Positions 10,889 to 22,043 of a stretch of 64,000 nucleotides of DNA are shown here, one piece after another. The notes under the pieces were generated by a model, which worked only from the letters and a program-made list of their open reading frames with translations, was not told the origin of the DNA and did not search any database. The translations under genes and the position numbers were made by a program. Positions within the stretch are counted from its first letter, which is position 1; each line of letters opens with the position of its first letter. The DNA comes from Myrica gale (taxonomy: Eukaryota; Streptophyta; Magnoliopsida; Fagales; Myricaceae), in NCBI GenBank assembly GCA_963930655.1, contig OZ005612.1, positions 13,459,001 through 13,523,000 of the forward strand, in the 5' to 3' direction.

Positions 10889-12144
10889 CTATTTAGGTAG
10901 GAGTCTTTGAAGTGGAGGTGGAAGGTTTGGATTTCTTGATAGGAGGAGGGTATCAATCTCAAATTTCTTCAGCCATTTCATCCAAGTCGTGGAGAACCAA
11001 TATGTCCATTTCCTTACATAAGGCCGAAGATCTCTATCAGCTTCCATATGCACCTCTGTGACCTTTACAACATCCACAACTGATGATTTCATAAAAAAAT
11101 GAAGATTAGCAGAAATAGTGATGAACTCATCAACAATATTATGAATCAAATTACTAGTCACGTGGAGGCTAGCGTGGACTTGATGCTTGAGACCCCTCAT
11201 ATCCTTATCAATATCCCCAGAACACTTTGTATGAATACCACTCAGCTTCGTAATATCTTCAAATCTCATCTTCAAAGTAGTGGTCATTTCCTCGATAGTC
11301 TTACCCAATATTTTCGGTTTCTTCTCGATTTCATCAATTGAATCCTCAAGTTTACTAAGGTGAGGCTCACTAGAACTAGCAACATGAAATACGAAAGATG
11401 ATCCAATTTACAGCGAGGGAAAATAATTAGGTGTTTGCATACCCAAAGAAGTCCTATTTTCCTTGGGAGTCCTTTCAGTTTCAGCCTTTTCCTCAAAATC
11501 TGAATCCTCTTCACCTCATTTCTAAGGTGTCACCACACTGTTCTTTATCCATTCTCCATCATCATTTTGAACAAAACCTCAGTCATATTAATCTCAAGAA
11601 TATGAAATATATGCGTGAAAAGCATCCCATAAATATCTCCAAGAAAGTGATGTATTCAAATTTTCCAGTTCTTGGTAATAAGATATTACAAACCATATGA
11701 TGCAATAATCGTCTAATGAACAATGAATCCACTGGCAGTAGGTTTAATAACCTCATGAATGGTTGGATTATCCAATACAACCCTAAGAATATCAAGTGGT
11801 TCTACCTCTGATAATTCTATCCAACCGAATGCATCAAAGAATCTCTTTCAACCATTAGGAGCGAAAATTAGAGAGTGTAATGAAGCAACTGATATGTCTA
11901 ATTTCTTTCCATTTACACAACCATTGAAATTCTCAGATGTTGAAATTTGAAGGTTTGCATAAACTAACTTAACCAAATTTATACATGGCAATCCACCTTC
12001 AAATTCACAAGCAAACCCTATCCTGAAAATGCTGACCTCTGTATAAGGAGCAGGTTCCTCAGTGCTTTTTCCTTTCTTCCGTGCCCTAAAACTGACAGAT
12101 GATGGCGTCTGATGAGAGAGGTGCTTGGAGTGGCTGGAATACAT
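10889..12144 (-). pseudogene. Extra ORF downstream of pol in Copia-A, plant-transposon-protein-like
   Basis: Minus-strand frames run from 12144 (MYSSHSKHLSHQT..) to 11848, then in other frames to 10889. The first part contains the pattern VKLVYANLQIS, then a short gap, then VNGKKLDISVASLHSL. This resembles the 'putative plant transposon protein' domain (F-Y-A-N-L ... V-G-x-x-I/L). The last part (MGKTIEEMTTTLKMRF.. to the stop at 10889) is helical and coiled-coil-like. It occupies the position of the env-like third ORF of Sireviruses. Stops and frame changes around 11310-11850 break it. Function is unknown. The resemblance to CACTA ORF1 (19347-20415) is by overall pattern only. Confidence 0.5.
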
Positions 12145-12662
12145 CTTGGCAGTGGCTGGGTTAGGAAATTGAATGCAATCGGCGGTGGATTTTTCGAAGA
12201 AGGCAGCGAGTAAATGGAATTTGTGAGAGAGTGAGTGATACTTGCCGTTTGGGAGAGATAAGAGGTTCTATGAGATGGAGGAGAAATAAAGTGCTGACCT
12301 CTTTTGCCCTAAAGAGTATATATATATGACATGCATGCCCCTCATTTTAAAAAACACATACTTCCTTAGTGAAAACATCCATGAAAACCAGAAGTGTTGA
12401 CACTTGTTTTACCAAGTGTTGACACATGCCAAAAGAAAAATACATTTGATGTTTTCTCAATGAAAGATGATATTAAAAGAGAAACACATTGAAAGCAATT
12501 TAATATACAAACTAGAACATGTCCAAAGCAATCATTGATACAATTCATATCACAAATCAAGCACATATAACCAATTTACTTCCTTAGGACAATATTGGAA
12601 TTTGCACACATACATATACAAAACATTTTATTAGGTTTACTCATAGTAAGGTAAAGAAAAGA

Positions 12663-14740
12663 TCAAATCATACCTCGATACCTCGTGTGTACAACCTTTT
12701 TACCTTTTTTCATCATTTCTATTTGGGTTGATGGACTTATTAGTCTATCCATTGGTTTTGAGTTGTCCATCCCAAATCTTTTGAGTAAGTCTCTTGTGTA
12801 TTTGGCTTGGTTAATGAAGATGCCCTCGTGATATTGTTTTATTTGAAGCCCGAGAAGATAATTCACTTCTCCCATGAGGTTCTTCTCGAATTCACCTTTC
12901 ATGACTATGGAAAATTCTTCACAAAGAGACTCATTAGTAGAACAAAAAATGATATCATATATTTGAGCAATAAGCACATCATTTTCATTTTCCTTAGTAA
13001 AGAGAGTGATATCGATCATACCTCGTGAAAATCAATTTTCAATAAGGAAGGAACTTAACCGTTCATACCATGCTTGAGAGGCTTGTTTCAAGCTAAAATA
13101 GTGCTTTTGTGAGCTTGAACACATGGTGTGGTAGCTTTTCATCAAAAAATCTAGGAGATTGTTCTACACACACTTCCTCATAAAGATAATCATTAAGAGA
13201 TACACATTTCACAATATTTCAGATATGCAAAGGCAAACAACATGCAAAAAGATTATAATTTAGCAACAAGAGCAAATGTTTCATCAAAATCAATTTACTC
13301 ATCTTGATTGTAACCTTGGGCTACCAACTTTGCCTTGTTCCTTACCACTTCCATAGATACATCCATTTTGTTTTGAAAATCTAATTGAGTACCAAAAAAT
13401 GGATGATCTTGGAATCTAGGTCTAGATGTCATACCATATTTTCTAAAACTTATTTTACTTCAACATCCATGGCATGAATCCAACTTTTATCAACTTTTGC
13501 CTCAGAAATATTCTTTAGCTCAAATTGAGAAAGTAAGACAAAATTACTAGCTTAAATATAAAGAGAGTGAGTACTTACACCTTTCTCCACATTACCAATG
13601 ACTTGATCAATATGATGATTTCTTACAAACTTCCAAGCCTTTGGTAGATCGTTGTTGCTTTGAGTTGTTTCTTTTTAAAGATCTTGTACATCTTGCTCTT
13701 GTGGATGAGAAACTTTATTTTCTTCCCTTGTAGCTGGTTTCTCAACATATTTTCCAAGATCTATATCTTTTCATTTCTTCTCATAGAAACGTTAGATTCA
13801 TAAAATACCACATTAAAAAGATTATTCAACAACTAGAGTATGTTTTTTGAAATTACAGATGATTTTGCTAGAAGTTGAATAACCAAGAAAGATACATTCA
13901 TTCTCTTTTGCATCGAGCTTTCCCAAAATATCCTTGTTGTTTAGCATAAAGAATTTGCATTCAAAACATGTATATAACTAATGTTGGGTTTTCTATTATT
14001 CCATAGCTCAAAAGGAGTTTTCTTAAAAGAATGCCTAATCATGCAACGATTCAAAACGTGACAAAGCATTTTTCATTTTGAAGTCACTTGCTCAGTTTTT
14101 CAAAAGCATGAAAAGCATCATCTTTGTGCTAGGAATAGAACCCATGTGAATCTATTGAAATTATTAACAACAACAAAGTCATAGCGTTTGCCTTCCAAAC
14201 ATAACGTTCGGGTTGGACCAATTGAGTCAATGTGTAGAAGTTGAATTGGCCTAGAAGTGGACACCACATTTTTAGATTTACAAGATGTTTTGGTTTTGTT
14301 TGCCTTTTTGAAGAGCTACACAAATTTTGTCTTTCTCAAAAGTACGGTTAGGCAAACCGAAACAAGATTCCTTTTCGCTATTTTGAAATCAAGTCCACAC
14401 TTGCATGAGCAAGCCTTCTATGCCACAACCAACTATCATTGTCATTTAGAGATGGAAGACATTTTATATTTTCTAAGGAGATGATTTCTAAATGAACAAT
14501 ATACACATTTTCAAATCTAGGTCCAATAAGAACAAGACTTTCTTGCCATCAATTTTCTCAACAAAATGTATTGATGATACAAAAATAACAGATTTCTCTT
14601 GTCACATAATTGACCAATACTCAAAATATTATGCTTTAAACCATCAACAAGAAATACATTTCTCAAAAATGGGATTAAGATATATATACCAATGATACCA
14701 ACACCGAGCATCTTTCATTCGTCATTGTCAACAAAGGTAA
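12663..14740 (-). pseudogene. Copia-A pol remnants: GAG-pre-integrase, integrase and part of RT
   Basis: On the minus strand, 14711-14517 contains NVFLVDGLKHNILSIGQL, the GAG-pre-integrase signature. At 14323-14129 there are scraps of integrase (KRQTKPKHL..., LVQPERYVWK). At 13019-12663 is the end of the RVT_2 reverse transcriptase, with GEVNYLLGLQIKQ and SKPMDRLISPSTQIE. The catalytic YVDD box reads Y-D-I-I-F, having lost two residues. RT stops at ..RYRGMI; the downstream RNase H domain is absent and replaced by non-pol DNA. Many stops show that the gene is dead. Confidence 0.8.
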
Positions 14741-14842
14741 CCGGACATTTTCCCTCGAGACAAAGAGATTTAAGCCAACTCTTGTCTCCGATCATGTGCT
14801 TGGAGCATCCATATTGAACTTCAAGCACACCTGCAAAAACAA

Positions 14843-15472
14843 TCAACTCTTGGTTTTTGGTACCCAAATCTTTTTGGGTCCATTGATGTTAGAAATCACT
14901 TCATTCACCTTGTCTTTTTGGATCCACACAAACTTAATGCTTTGAGTGGATTTCTTTCTACTTAGACAACTGTGTGCAATGTGTCCATTCTTTCCACAAA
15001 AGTTGCACAATGCAAATGATGGAGATGATTTTGTAATCACATTTAAGTATAGCCTTTGGTTCCTCATTGAATTATAACCAATCCCACTTTTGTTGAAACA
15101 ACATCTTTGAGAATCAAGTAAAATATCAAGGTTTCTTTTTCCTGGAGTGAATTTTGCAAGATCTTTAGTGAGAGAGTCAACTTTCACTTTCAAGATGTCA
15201 TTTTCAACAATCAAAATACTTGACTCACTTTGCAAAGGTTTTTCATTTTCTTATGTGGTCCTTGCAAGATCATCTTTAAGAGATATGACTTGACTTTTCA
15301 AAGTATCATTCTCTTTCGCAATACTTTCAAAATTCTTTTTGAGAGAACAATATTTTGAAAATATTCTTCTTAGTTCAACGTATTGTTCATCAAATGCACC
15401 TTGCAATTCATCAAATGAGAATGAATGAATTAAAGAGTCTTGTACCTCATCTTCATCTTCTTTTGCCATCAA
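14843..15472 (-). pseudogene. Copia-A Gag C-terminal part with zinc knuckle
   Basis: Two minus-strand frames, 15472-15251 and 15235-14843, continue Gag after its stop at 15473. The first is a coiled coil rich in Glu and Lys (KNFESIAKENDTLKSQVI). The second carries the CCHC knuckle CNFCGKNGHIAHSC, which binds nucleic acid in the Gag particle, and ends near KKIWVPKTKS. Single stops between the pieces break a frame that was once continuous with the gag at 15473-16204. Confidence 0.75.
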
Positions 15473-16204
15473 TCATAGGTTTGCAACTTCTTCATTGCTA
15501 GAACATGAGGCTTTCAAGGCAATGTCTCTTTTTCCTTTTCCTTCATCCTCATCTCTCTTTACTTGATCCATCTCATGTGTCATGAGAGATCCCATGAGCT
15601 CTTCCAAAGAAAGCTTTGTCAAGTCTTTGGCTTCTTGAATGACGGTGACTTTGGGTTCCCAACCTTTTGGTAGGCACCTAAGAACCTTTCTCACCATTTC
15701 AACATTAGTATATTCTTTACCAAGAGATTTAAGATCATTTGTAATATTGGTAAAGCGAGTAAACATAGATGAGATAGATTCATTGGATTTCATTTTGAAA
15801 AGCTCATAATTATGAACAAGCATGTTGATCTTGTTTTCCTTAACTTGATTCGTACCTTCATGAGATACTTGAAGTTTATCCCAAATTTGTTTCGCGGTAT
15901 CACAACCAGAAACGTGATTAAATTCAATTGAATCAAGTGCACAATATAACACATTCATAGCTTTAGCATTTAAAGACATAAGTCCAAGATCAACATCATT
16001 CCATTCATTTTCATCTTTCAATTCTCCATCCTTATCTCTAGGAAATATATGACCATTTGAGATAACTCTCCATAATTCATAGTCCATGGCTTGGATGTAA
16101 ATCCTCATCCTAGCCTTCCAATAATTGTAACAAGTTCCATTGAATAAGGGAGGTCTATTTGTGGATTGACCTTCAGCAAAGGAGGTGCAAACAAAGGTTG
16201 TCAT
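15473..16204 (-). CDS. Copia-A Gag, N-terminal open part (UBN2 domain)
   Basis: A 243-residue minus-strand frame starts MTTFVCTSFAEGQSTNRPP, 36 bases inside the right LTR. RPPLFNGTCYNYWKARMRI and WDKLQVSHEGT are the typical start and core of the copia UBN2 Gag domain. The basic and acidic stretch KRDEDEGKGKRD lies near the end. Gag forms the cytoplasmic virus-like particle that packages element RNA. The primer site lies between it and the LTR. It is the only long intact frame in Copia-A, but a stop at 15473 removes the zinc knuckle encoded just downstream, so the product is probably not functional. Confidence 0.85.
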   Translation of the reverse strand: MTTFVCTSFAEGQSTNRPPLFNGTCYNYWKARMRIYIQAMDYELWRVISNGHIFPRDKDGELKDENEWNDVDLGLMSLNAKAMNVLYCALDSIEFNHVSGCDTAKQIWDKLQVSHEGTNQVKENKINMLVHNYELFKMKSNESISSMFTRFTNITNDLKSLGKEYTNVEMVRKVLRCLPKGWEPKVTVIQEAKDLTKLSLEELMGSLMTHEMDQVKRDEDEGKGKRDIALKASCSSNEEVANL

Positions 16205-16225
16205 AGATAGAGATTTTAAACCTCA

Positions 16226-16237
16226 GCTCTGATACCA
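16226..16237 (-). other. Copia-A primer-binding site
   Basis: The minus strand reads TGGTATCAGAGC, complementary to the initiator tRNA-Met 3' end. It is separated by two bases from the LTR starting at 16240. Confidence 0.9.
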
Positions 16238-16239
16238 AT

Positions 16240-18063
16240 TGAAAGTCTAAAAGGCAACCCAAGAGGGGGGTGAATTGGGTTTTATAAAAACTTAACACTT
16301 TTTGAGTAAATATGCAGATCTGAAAACTACCCCTCTTTAACAAATAATAATGTTGATCTAAATGTGTCTAATGTTATACCAAATATAATCAATGAATGAT
16401 AAAGCATAAATCTCCACAAGTATGAATAAGTACTAAAATGTAAGAGAGATAGAGTTAGAGAGACGACACCGTAGTTTTTTAGGTGGTTCGGCCAAACACG
16501 TGCCTACGTCCACCCCCCAGGCAATTGACTTCCTTGGGCTTCCTCCACTATTATCCAAATAGCGAATACACCTTAGCTTCCCGGGTGCTAAGGAACCTTT
16601 ACAAAGCGTTTTTGCGAGCTCACGCTTCAACTCTCACAAATCCTCACAACCTAGAGGATTTCTTCTACTCTCACAAGTAGGACCATGTGTTTTCTCAACA
16701 CTCAAAGGTTTTACAAATGATGGCTACAAGGAAGGCTCTCTAAGCCGAATGAGCAAATGTGGCACACAAATATGGAGTGGCTCTCTAAGCCAAATAATCC
16801 AATGAAAAGCTCAAAACCTATGCAATAGCTCTCTAAGCCAAATTAGCAAGTATAAAGCTCAATAAGGGTAAGAAGATAAGATTCTTGAAGGAAACCTAAC
16901 GTTTGGCAGGTGTGAGCACAAGCTTCCTTGCTAGGTGCGGTTTTCCCTCTTCTTCAAATGATTTTCTCTCTCTAGAAGTTAGGGCAAAGTGAGCTTGCAA
17001 GTGGGTTGTCCCTTCTTCAAGAAATCTCTATCTCTTTGGAGGCTAGATCTTCGATGATGAGCAAGAGAGGAGGATTTGACAATGAGAGCTTCTGGACTTG
17101 AAGTATATAGCAAATCAAAACTTCAGATCTTGCTTTCTCTCTCTATCGGAGGTAGTTTTTGAATATTGATGCAAGTCCACCTCTTCTTCAAGAAATTTCT
17201 CTCCCTTTGAAGGTTGGGTTGTCAATGAAGAGCAATAGGAGAAGATTTGAACAAATGGGAGCTTTGATCTTGGAAGAATCAGCAAATGAAAAACTTTGAA
17301 TCTCGAACTTTCTCTCTCTAGATGTTGCAATATTGGTTGAGCTCTCTCCTCTTCTCACTCCAGCTGGTTCTCTTTATAGCCTTAGTTCTTCAACTGTCAT
17401 TAAGGGCCTTCTTGGAAAGATTGAGTGCCGTTGGAGGTCATTTGAGGCAATTTTGAATCAATTTGAACGATCTGGCGTCATTCCAGAATTTTTGCAAATT
17501 CGTGGTATGTGTCGACACATGGGTATGTGCTGACACATAGAAAATTGGTTCTGAAAATTTTGTCTCCAGTGTTAGTGCAATGTGTCGACACCATGTCCTG
17601 TATGTGTCGACACCATGTTCTGTATGTGTCAACACCATGTATTCAGCATTCTGGAATCAGTGCGATGTGTCGACACCATGTCCAGTATGTGTCGACACAT
17701 ATAACTACTTGAGAGAAAAACAACAATTTCAAATTGTCCAATCCATTACAACTTTCTTAAAACACCTACAATAAGAAAAATTGATCTTATCAACTTATGT
17801 AATGGTGTTCAAGTGCACTTAAAAATAATTTAAAGAAATAACCTCAATCTTTGAAATATACTTTAGAAATTTTGGATTGTCAAGATAAATTCAAGAATCT
17901 TCAAAGCACTTAGAAACATTTTTGTGAGATAACCTCATCCTTTGAAATATGACTTAGAAAATAGTGGATTGACAATGTAAAATCTAAAGTCTTCAAAACT
18001 TAGAAACTTTTGTTATCATCAAAATCAATTATGGATTGTTTACAAAACAACCTTGGGCTAACA
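16240..18063 (-). repeat. Copia-A right LTR (5' LTR)
   Basis: Its ends are TGAAAGTCTAAAAGGC and CCTTGGGCTAACA. It is nearly identical to the left LTR. Differences are scattered single bases plus an indel in the palindrome array (17510-17700), which suggests a fairly recent insertion relative to the decay of its pol gene. Confidence 0.9.
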
Positions 18064-18425
18064 TACTGTAACTGTCGCATGGCGGACACATGTTTACGTT
18101 ATACGAAAGTTGAAAATGGTTGTCACCGTCTGAACCTATGTAGACAGTCCGGACGATATTCCCAGTTATTCGGCCAAAAGTATGCAGAAATGCGTCCGGA
18201 CTCCATTGTATGGGTTCGGACTCCCATATCGCAATGAGGGTAAATAAGGTAGGCGTTGGAATGGATTAGTACACCGTTCGGACTATACTGTAACCGTCAT
18301 ATGACGGACACGTGTTTACGTTATATGAAAGTTGAAAACGGTTGTTCACCGTCCGAATCGTGTTGTACAGTCCAGACGATATTCCCAATTAGGGGAAATC
18401 CGTTCCCACGATGAATCTATACGTC
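18064..18425. repeat. CACTA-1 repeat block, units B and C (right of Copia-A)
   Basis: Two units are seen, each with ACTATACTGTAAC(C/T)GTC, then ACACATG or ACACGTG, then TTTACGTTATA(C/T)GAAAGTTG, then CAGTCCGGACGATATTCCC or CAGTCCAGACGATATTCCC. The first continues the unit cut by Copia-A at 8273. They are arranged as tandem units of the CACTA subterminal region. Confidence 0.8.
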
Positions 18426-18879
18426 CGAAAGTCTTTATTATGCCAAACCATTTAAACCGTTTAAATTTTGGCATTTAATACGAACTACGTTGATTGGGCC
18501 ACATGTGCAAAAACGAGTCCAGTCGCCATTCTATGGGTTCGGATGGTATCGATGAATTCTTAAAAGTAAATCGTTCGACATTCTCTGAAGTGGATCTAAT
18601 CACTTGTTAGTGGATCTAATCACATTCAGGTATGTTTTGGTTACTTTTAACAAGATTTTAGTGGGAAAAGTTTGATTGTTTTATAGTTTTAAGTATAGAA
18701 TTTTAATTTCATTTTAAACATATTAAATTGTGTGTTTTGATTGTTTTTTACATAGAAATTGATTGTGTTAAGTGTTAGGTTTGTTTTAAGTGTCTTAGTT
18801 TGTGTTTTGATTGTATTTTTGGGCGTATGGGTAAGGTGGAGGTTAGCTGCCATGGCTGAGTTAACGCGGTCGTCCTCCA

Positions 18880-19090
18880 GAATATGTCCAGACGCTTTAT
18901 AAGGGTGTCCAGACCCAGTTTTATTGGTCCGGACTCTTTCATGGGTTGTCCGGACCCATTCATTATACGTTTAGTTTCTTTCATGGGTTGTCCAGACCCA
19001 TTCTTTATGCCTAAGGTTATAACTTGTCATTTTAAATGTGTCCGGACACTTTTTCAATCTCGTCCGTACTTGTAAATGTTAAGTTTAAAT

Positions 19091-19128
<38 letters not shown>

Positions 19129-19340
19129 CTGTTTTTGGTTCAAACAGTTATCCAAAGTTGTTCGAAATCTTGTTAGACTTTCAAAACGGATACGTTGACG
19201 TTTTGCTATAGTCTGGACTCTTGACGTCAAGGTCCGAACATGTTTATACGGGTGCGGATGGGGTTTAGATGGGTTCGGACGTTGTTATTTAGGTTCGGAC
19301 GTATTTCTAACCGTGCAAACTTTTGTTTGTGCAGATATTG
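18880..19340. repeat. Motif-dense region before CACTA-1 ORF1, with a 46-T run
   Basis: Many TCCGGAC, TCCAGAC and TTCGGAC copies occur, including a repeated GTCC(G/A)GACCCATTC block near 18950 and 18990. A run of 46 uninterrupted T lies at 19093-19138. Sequence just before ORF1 (TTTGTTTGTGCAG at 19322-19334) looks like an intron acceptor. Confidence 0.65.
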
Positions 19341-19346
19341 AAAAAA

Positions 19347-20415
19347 ATGAGCAAACGTGCCCGTACCAGCAGCCAGGCTGATGATAAGTAACCTTCCGCT
19401 CGTGTTTTGATGGTGGAGCAGCATACTGCCATCATTATGTCCTTTGAGGGTAGGATGCTTCCCGAGGTGGCGGAGGAGCTAGGTTGGCTTCCGTTGATCT
19501 ACAAGACCGTCTATGCAGCGTTTTATTGTGCTATACTACGGGCGACGGACCTCAAGGAGCCTAGTATGGAGGTCATTGTCTGTAACATGCCGATCATATT
19601 CTCTCCGGACGAGCTGGCGAATCTTGGGGTACGAGAGAGATTTGACAGCGTTCTTAAACCTGCCAATGAGCAAGGAGGGCTTGCCTACTAAGGCCTAGAT
19701 ATTCAAGACTATGTTAGGTTCGGATACAGCTACTTTGGAGGGCAGCTATATGATACACGGGTTGTTGCTTCCTTTTTGGCGGATTATCCACCTGATCATA
19801 TGCTCCTTCATCGACCCGAAGAAGCACACCATGGAGCTGTATTATAGCCGGGCTGAGTTCCTGTATCTGGTAGTTGTACGAGGGCTACCTGTTGATATAA
19901 CATCATACATCTACCAGTCCATTCGTGGAGAGCCCTTGAAGACTAGTGCTACTATTTCATTACTGCACAGAATTCTTCTGACCCAGTTCCTGCATGCCAT
20001 GATGGTACCCGAAGGTGCCGACGACCTGAGGGCGCTTCCAGTAGGGGCGATCAACAAGACAATGCTCTCCAAATCGATGGCCCAGACACGCCGAGGGCTG
20101 CTACCTGCTAGAGTTAGACTACAGGAGCAGCCTGAGGAGGCAATTTAGAGGCAGGATCCTGGACAGGGCTCGACCCAGGGGCTTGGGGTACAACGACCGA
20201 GTTGGATGGACGGTATGATGACGGAGCTGACTCAGCGGATGGAGTCGGTCTTGCAGCCCACCCGTGTCATGGTCAGTGATATCAGTCGTCGGCTGACGGC
20301 TTTGGAGCAGAAGGTCGCAGATATGGACGTTGGGTGGAAGAGGGAGGTCGCTGCGCTCAAGGAGGTCATGAAAGGCGTGGCAACCAGTGCACAACTCTTT
20401 CCCCTGACAGAGTGA
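19347..20415 (+). pseudogene. CACTA-1 ORF1 (plant-transposon-protein-like)
   Basis: It begins MSKRARTSSQADDK and meets an in-frame stop at 19389. It reopens in the same frame at 19407 (HTAIIMSFEGRMLP.., then GWLPLIYKTVYAAFYCAI) to a stop at 19689. A second frame, 19711-20148, holds FWRIIHLIICSFIDPKK and YLVVVRGLPVD. A last segment (20206-20415) is coiled-coil-like, with RRLTALEQKV. The same order of segments is seen in CACTA-2 (61784-62985), including the KRART start, so this is one gene, now broken. The fold resembles the 'putative plant transposon protein' family. By position it could be the TnpA-like DNA-binding partner of TnpD, but that is inference. Confidence 0.65.
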
Positions 20416-20419
20416 GTTG

Positions 20420-20820
20420 TGGTAATAGAGGAGCACCTTCGCCAAGTCCGGACATGTAATGGTTTTGTTTTATTTAGATATTTATTTTTTTATTATGTTT
20501 TGAGGACATTTTACTTCTATATTATGTCTTGCGGACACGTATTGGTACTTATTTGTTGTTATCTTATTCATATTATGTTTTGACGATATTTGATTTATAT
20601 ATGTTGTTTCAGTTATGTTATTTGTATTTAATCGAACTTAATATAATATGTTAATTAATGTTACATTTCTAATTTCGGTACAGTAATTCAAACAAATATT
20701 GTTTTTAGAACTTAACACACTTAAATTTATTTATATTATTAACTAACTTTGGTTATTTAAAAACTTGTTAATAAATTTAATTTTTTAACTTTTAAAAAAA
20801 CTAGAAACCAAAAAAATGAA
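20420..20820. other. AT-rich spacer after CACTA-1 ORF1
   Basis: No gene was seen. The stretch is strongly AT-rich (TTATTTGTTGTTATC, TTAATATAATATG), with GAGGACAT/GCGGACAC repeats near 20500-20540. It probably includes the 3' untranslated part of ORF1. Confidence 0.5.
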
Positions 20821-21580
20821 TTTGATACCCGTTCGGACATTGTGTTTTACCATCGAAACTTGTTACTGTAAGCTCGAACGATGTCGTATAATGTAAAACA
20901 AACTGTCCGAACACTTGTTTATACAGTCGGGACGCTTTTTCGTTTAAGATTCATTTCGAACGGTATATTTGATATCGTCCGGACTTAGTTGTTTATGATC
21001 AGACGCTACCGTCTTGGTATGTCTAAAATAGTGTCGTGAAATTTAAGCTAGTGTTCGGACGTTTATGTTATGTTCGGACACATTTGAGTAAGATCAGACA
21101 GTGTCGTTTGGAGATTTGAGTACAATATAACGTTCAGACTGTGTGAAATTTTAGGCAGCAATGATTCCCTCGAAATATTATACACATAGGTGTCCGAACT
21201 ACATTAAACACGTCCAAACGTCTTGTATTTGTTTGAAAGACGCGAAATCGCACACAGGGAAAGGGTGTGCGAGAGATTTGAGCGAGAGTAGAAAAGGTGA
21301 GCTGATTTTGGACGTCAATCTCGTGGAAAAGGGTGTGCAAGGAGCAATTCATTTGGAATTTTCGCGTTGGATTGCATTTGAGGTTAGTGAGTTTTAAAAT
21401 TTCTTTTGTTTTAGGATGAAAAGCATGGATTTTAGAATATTAAAATCGTAATCCGGACGTTATGTACATCATCAGTACCCTTTTATTTTGTTCGGACGTC
21501 TATGGAAAAACGTCCAAATAGTTATATGTATTATTCGGACGTTTTGTTACGTCCGGATGGGTTTTGCTGTCATGTCATGC
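20820..21580. repeat. Internal motif-dense region of CACTA-1 between ORF1 and TnpD
   Basis: Repeated GTTCGGACG, GTCCGAAC and GTCCGGAC motifs occur in both orientations, for example near 20830, 20980, 21055, 21075, 21495 and 21535. The gene order ORF1, motif block, then transposase matches the part of CACTA-2 that is visible. Confidence 0.7.
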
Positions 21581-22043
21581 ATTCATTTAGTAGTCATAGC
21601 CCCTGTTTAAGAATTACTCAAAGTTTGAATAACGAACTCGAAGTAATTCTTGAAATGTCCACGTTATGGACAATTTGAGTTTACAATATACATAACGTGC
21701 GTAATTGTATATGCTATTGTGACATTTGTGTTTAAAAATTTCGATGAAAATTTCCTATTGTCCTTCGGATACACATTCATCATTGAGCTTAGACACTTGC
21801 CTTAAATGGTAGGTGTTTATGCTCAATGTTGTAGGCATGTATCTGGGGAGTGAGGGGTAATGCTGTTGAAATTTCTACAACATCGGTCACAATGGTCGGG
21901 TCAATTACGTGCAGTACGTGATATAGTAACCTTGAATGGGATATGACCCATCACCCGAAGACATTAGAGTTGAGTATGAATGTCATCACTGTTTGCATTA
22001 TTATTTCCATTATTGTTTGCATTTTCGTCTTTGAAGCAACAAT

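Larger units (their letters stand above)
8274..18063 (-). mobile_element. Copia-A: nearly full-length Ty1/copia element (Sirevirus-like)
   Basis: LTRs lie at 8274-10077 and 16240-18063. The primer site is next to the right LTR and the purine tract next to the left one. A 5 bp target duplication TACTG (8269-8273 and 18064-18068) proves one insertion event into CACTA-1. Genes on the minus strand run gag, protease-integrase-RT remnants, then an extra ORF. The long LTRs, the UBN2 Gag with a CCHC knuckle, and an extra ORF after pol are consistent with the Sirevirus (SIRE/Maximus) lineage. RNase H is missing and pol is full of stops, so it is not autonomous. Confidence 0.9.
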
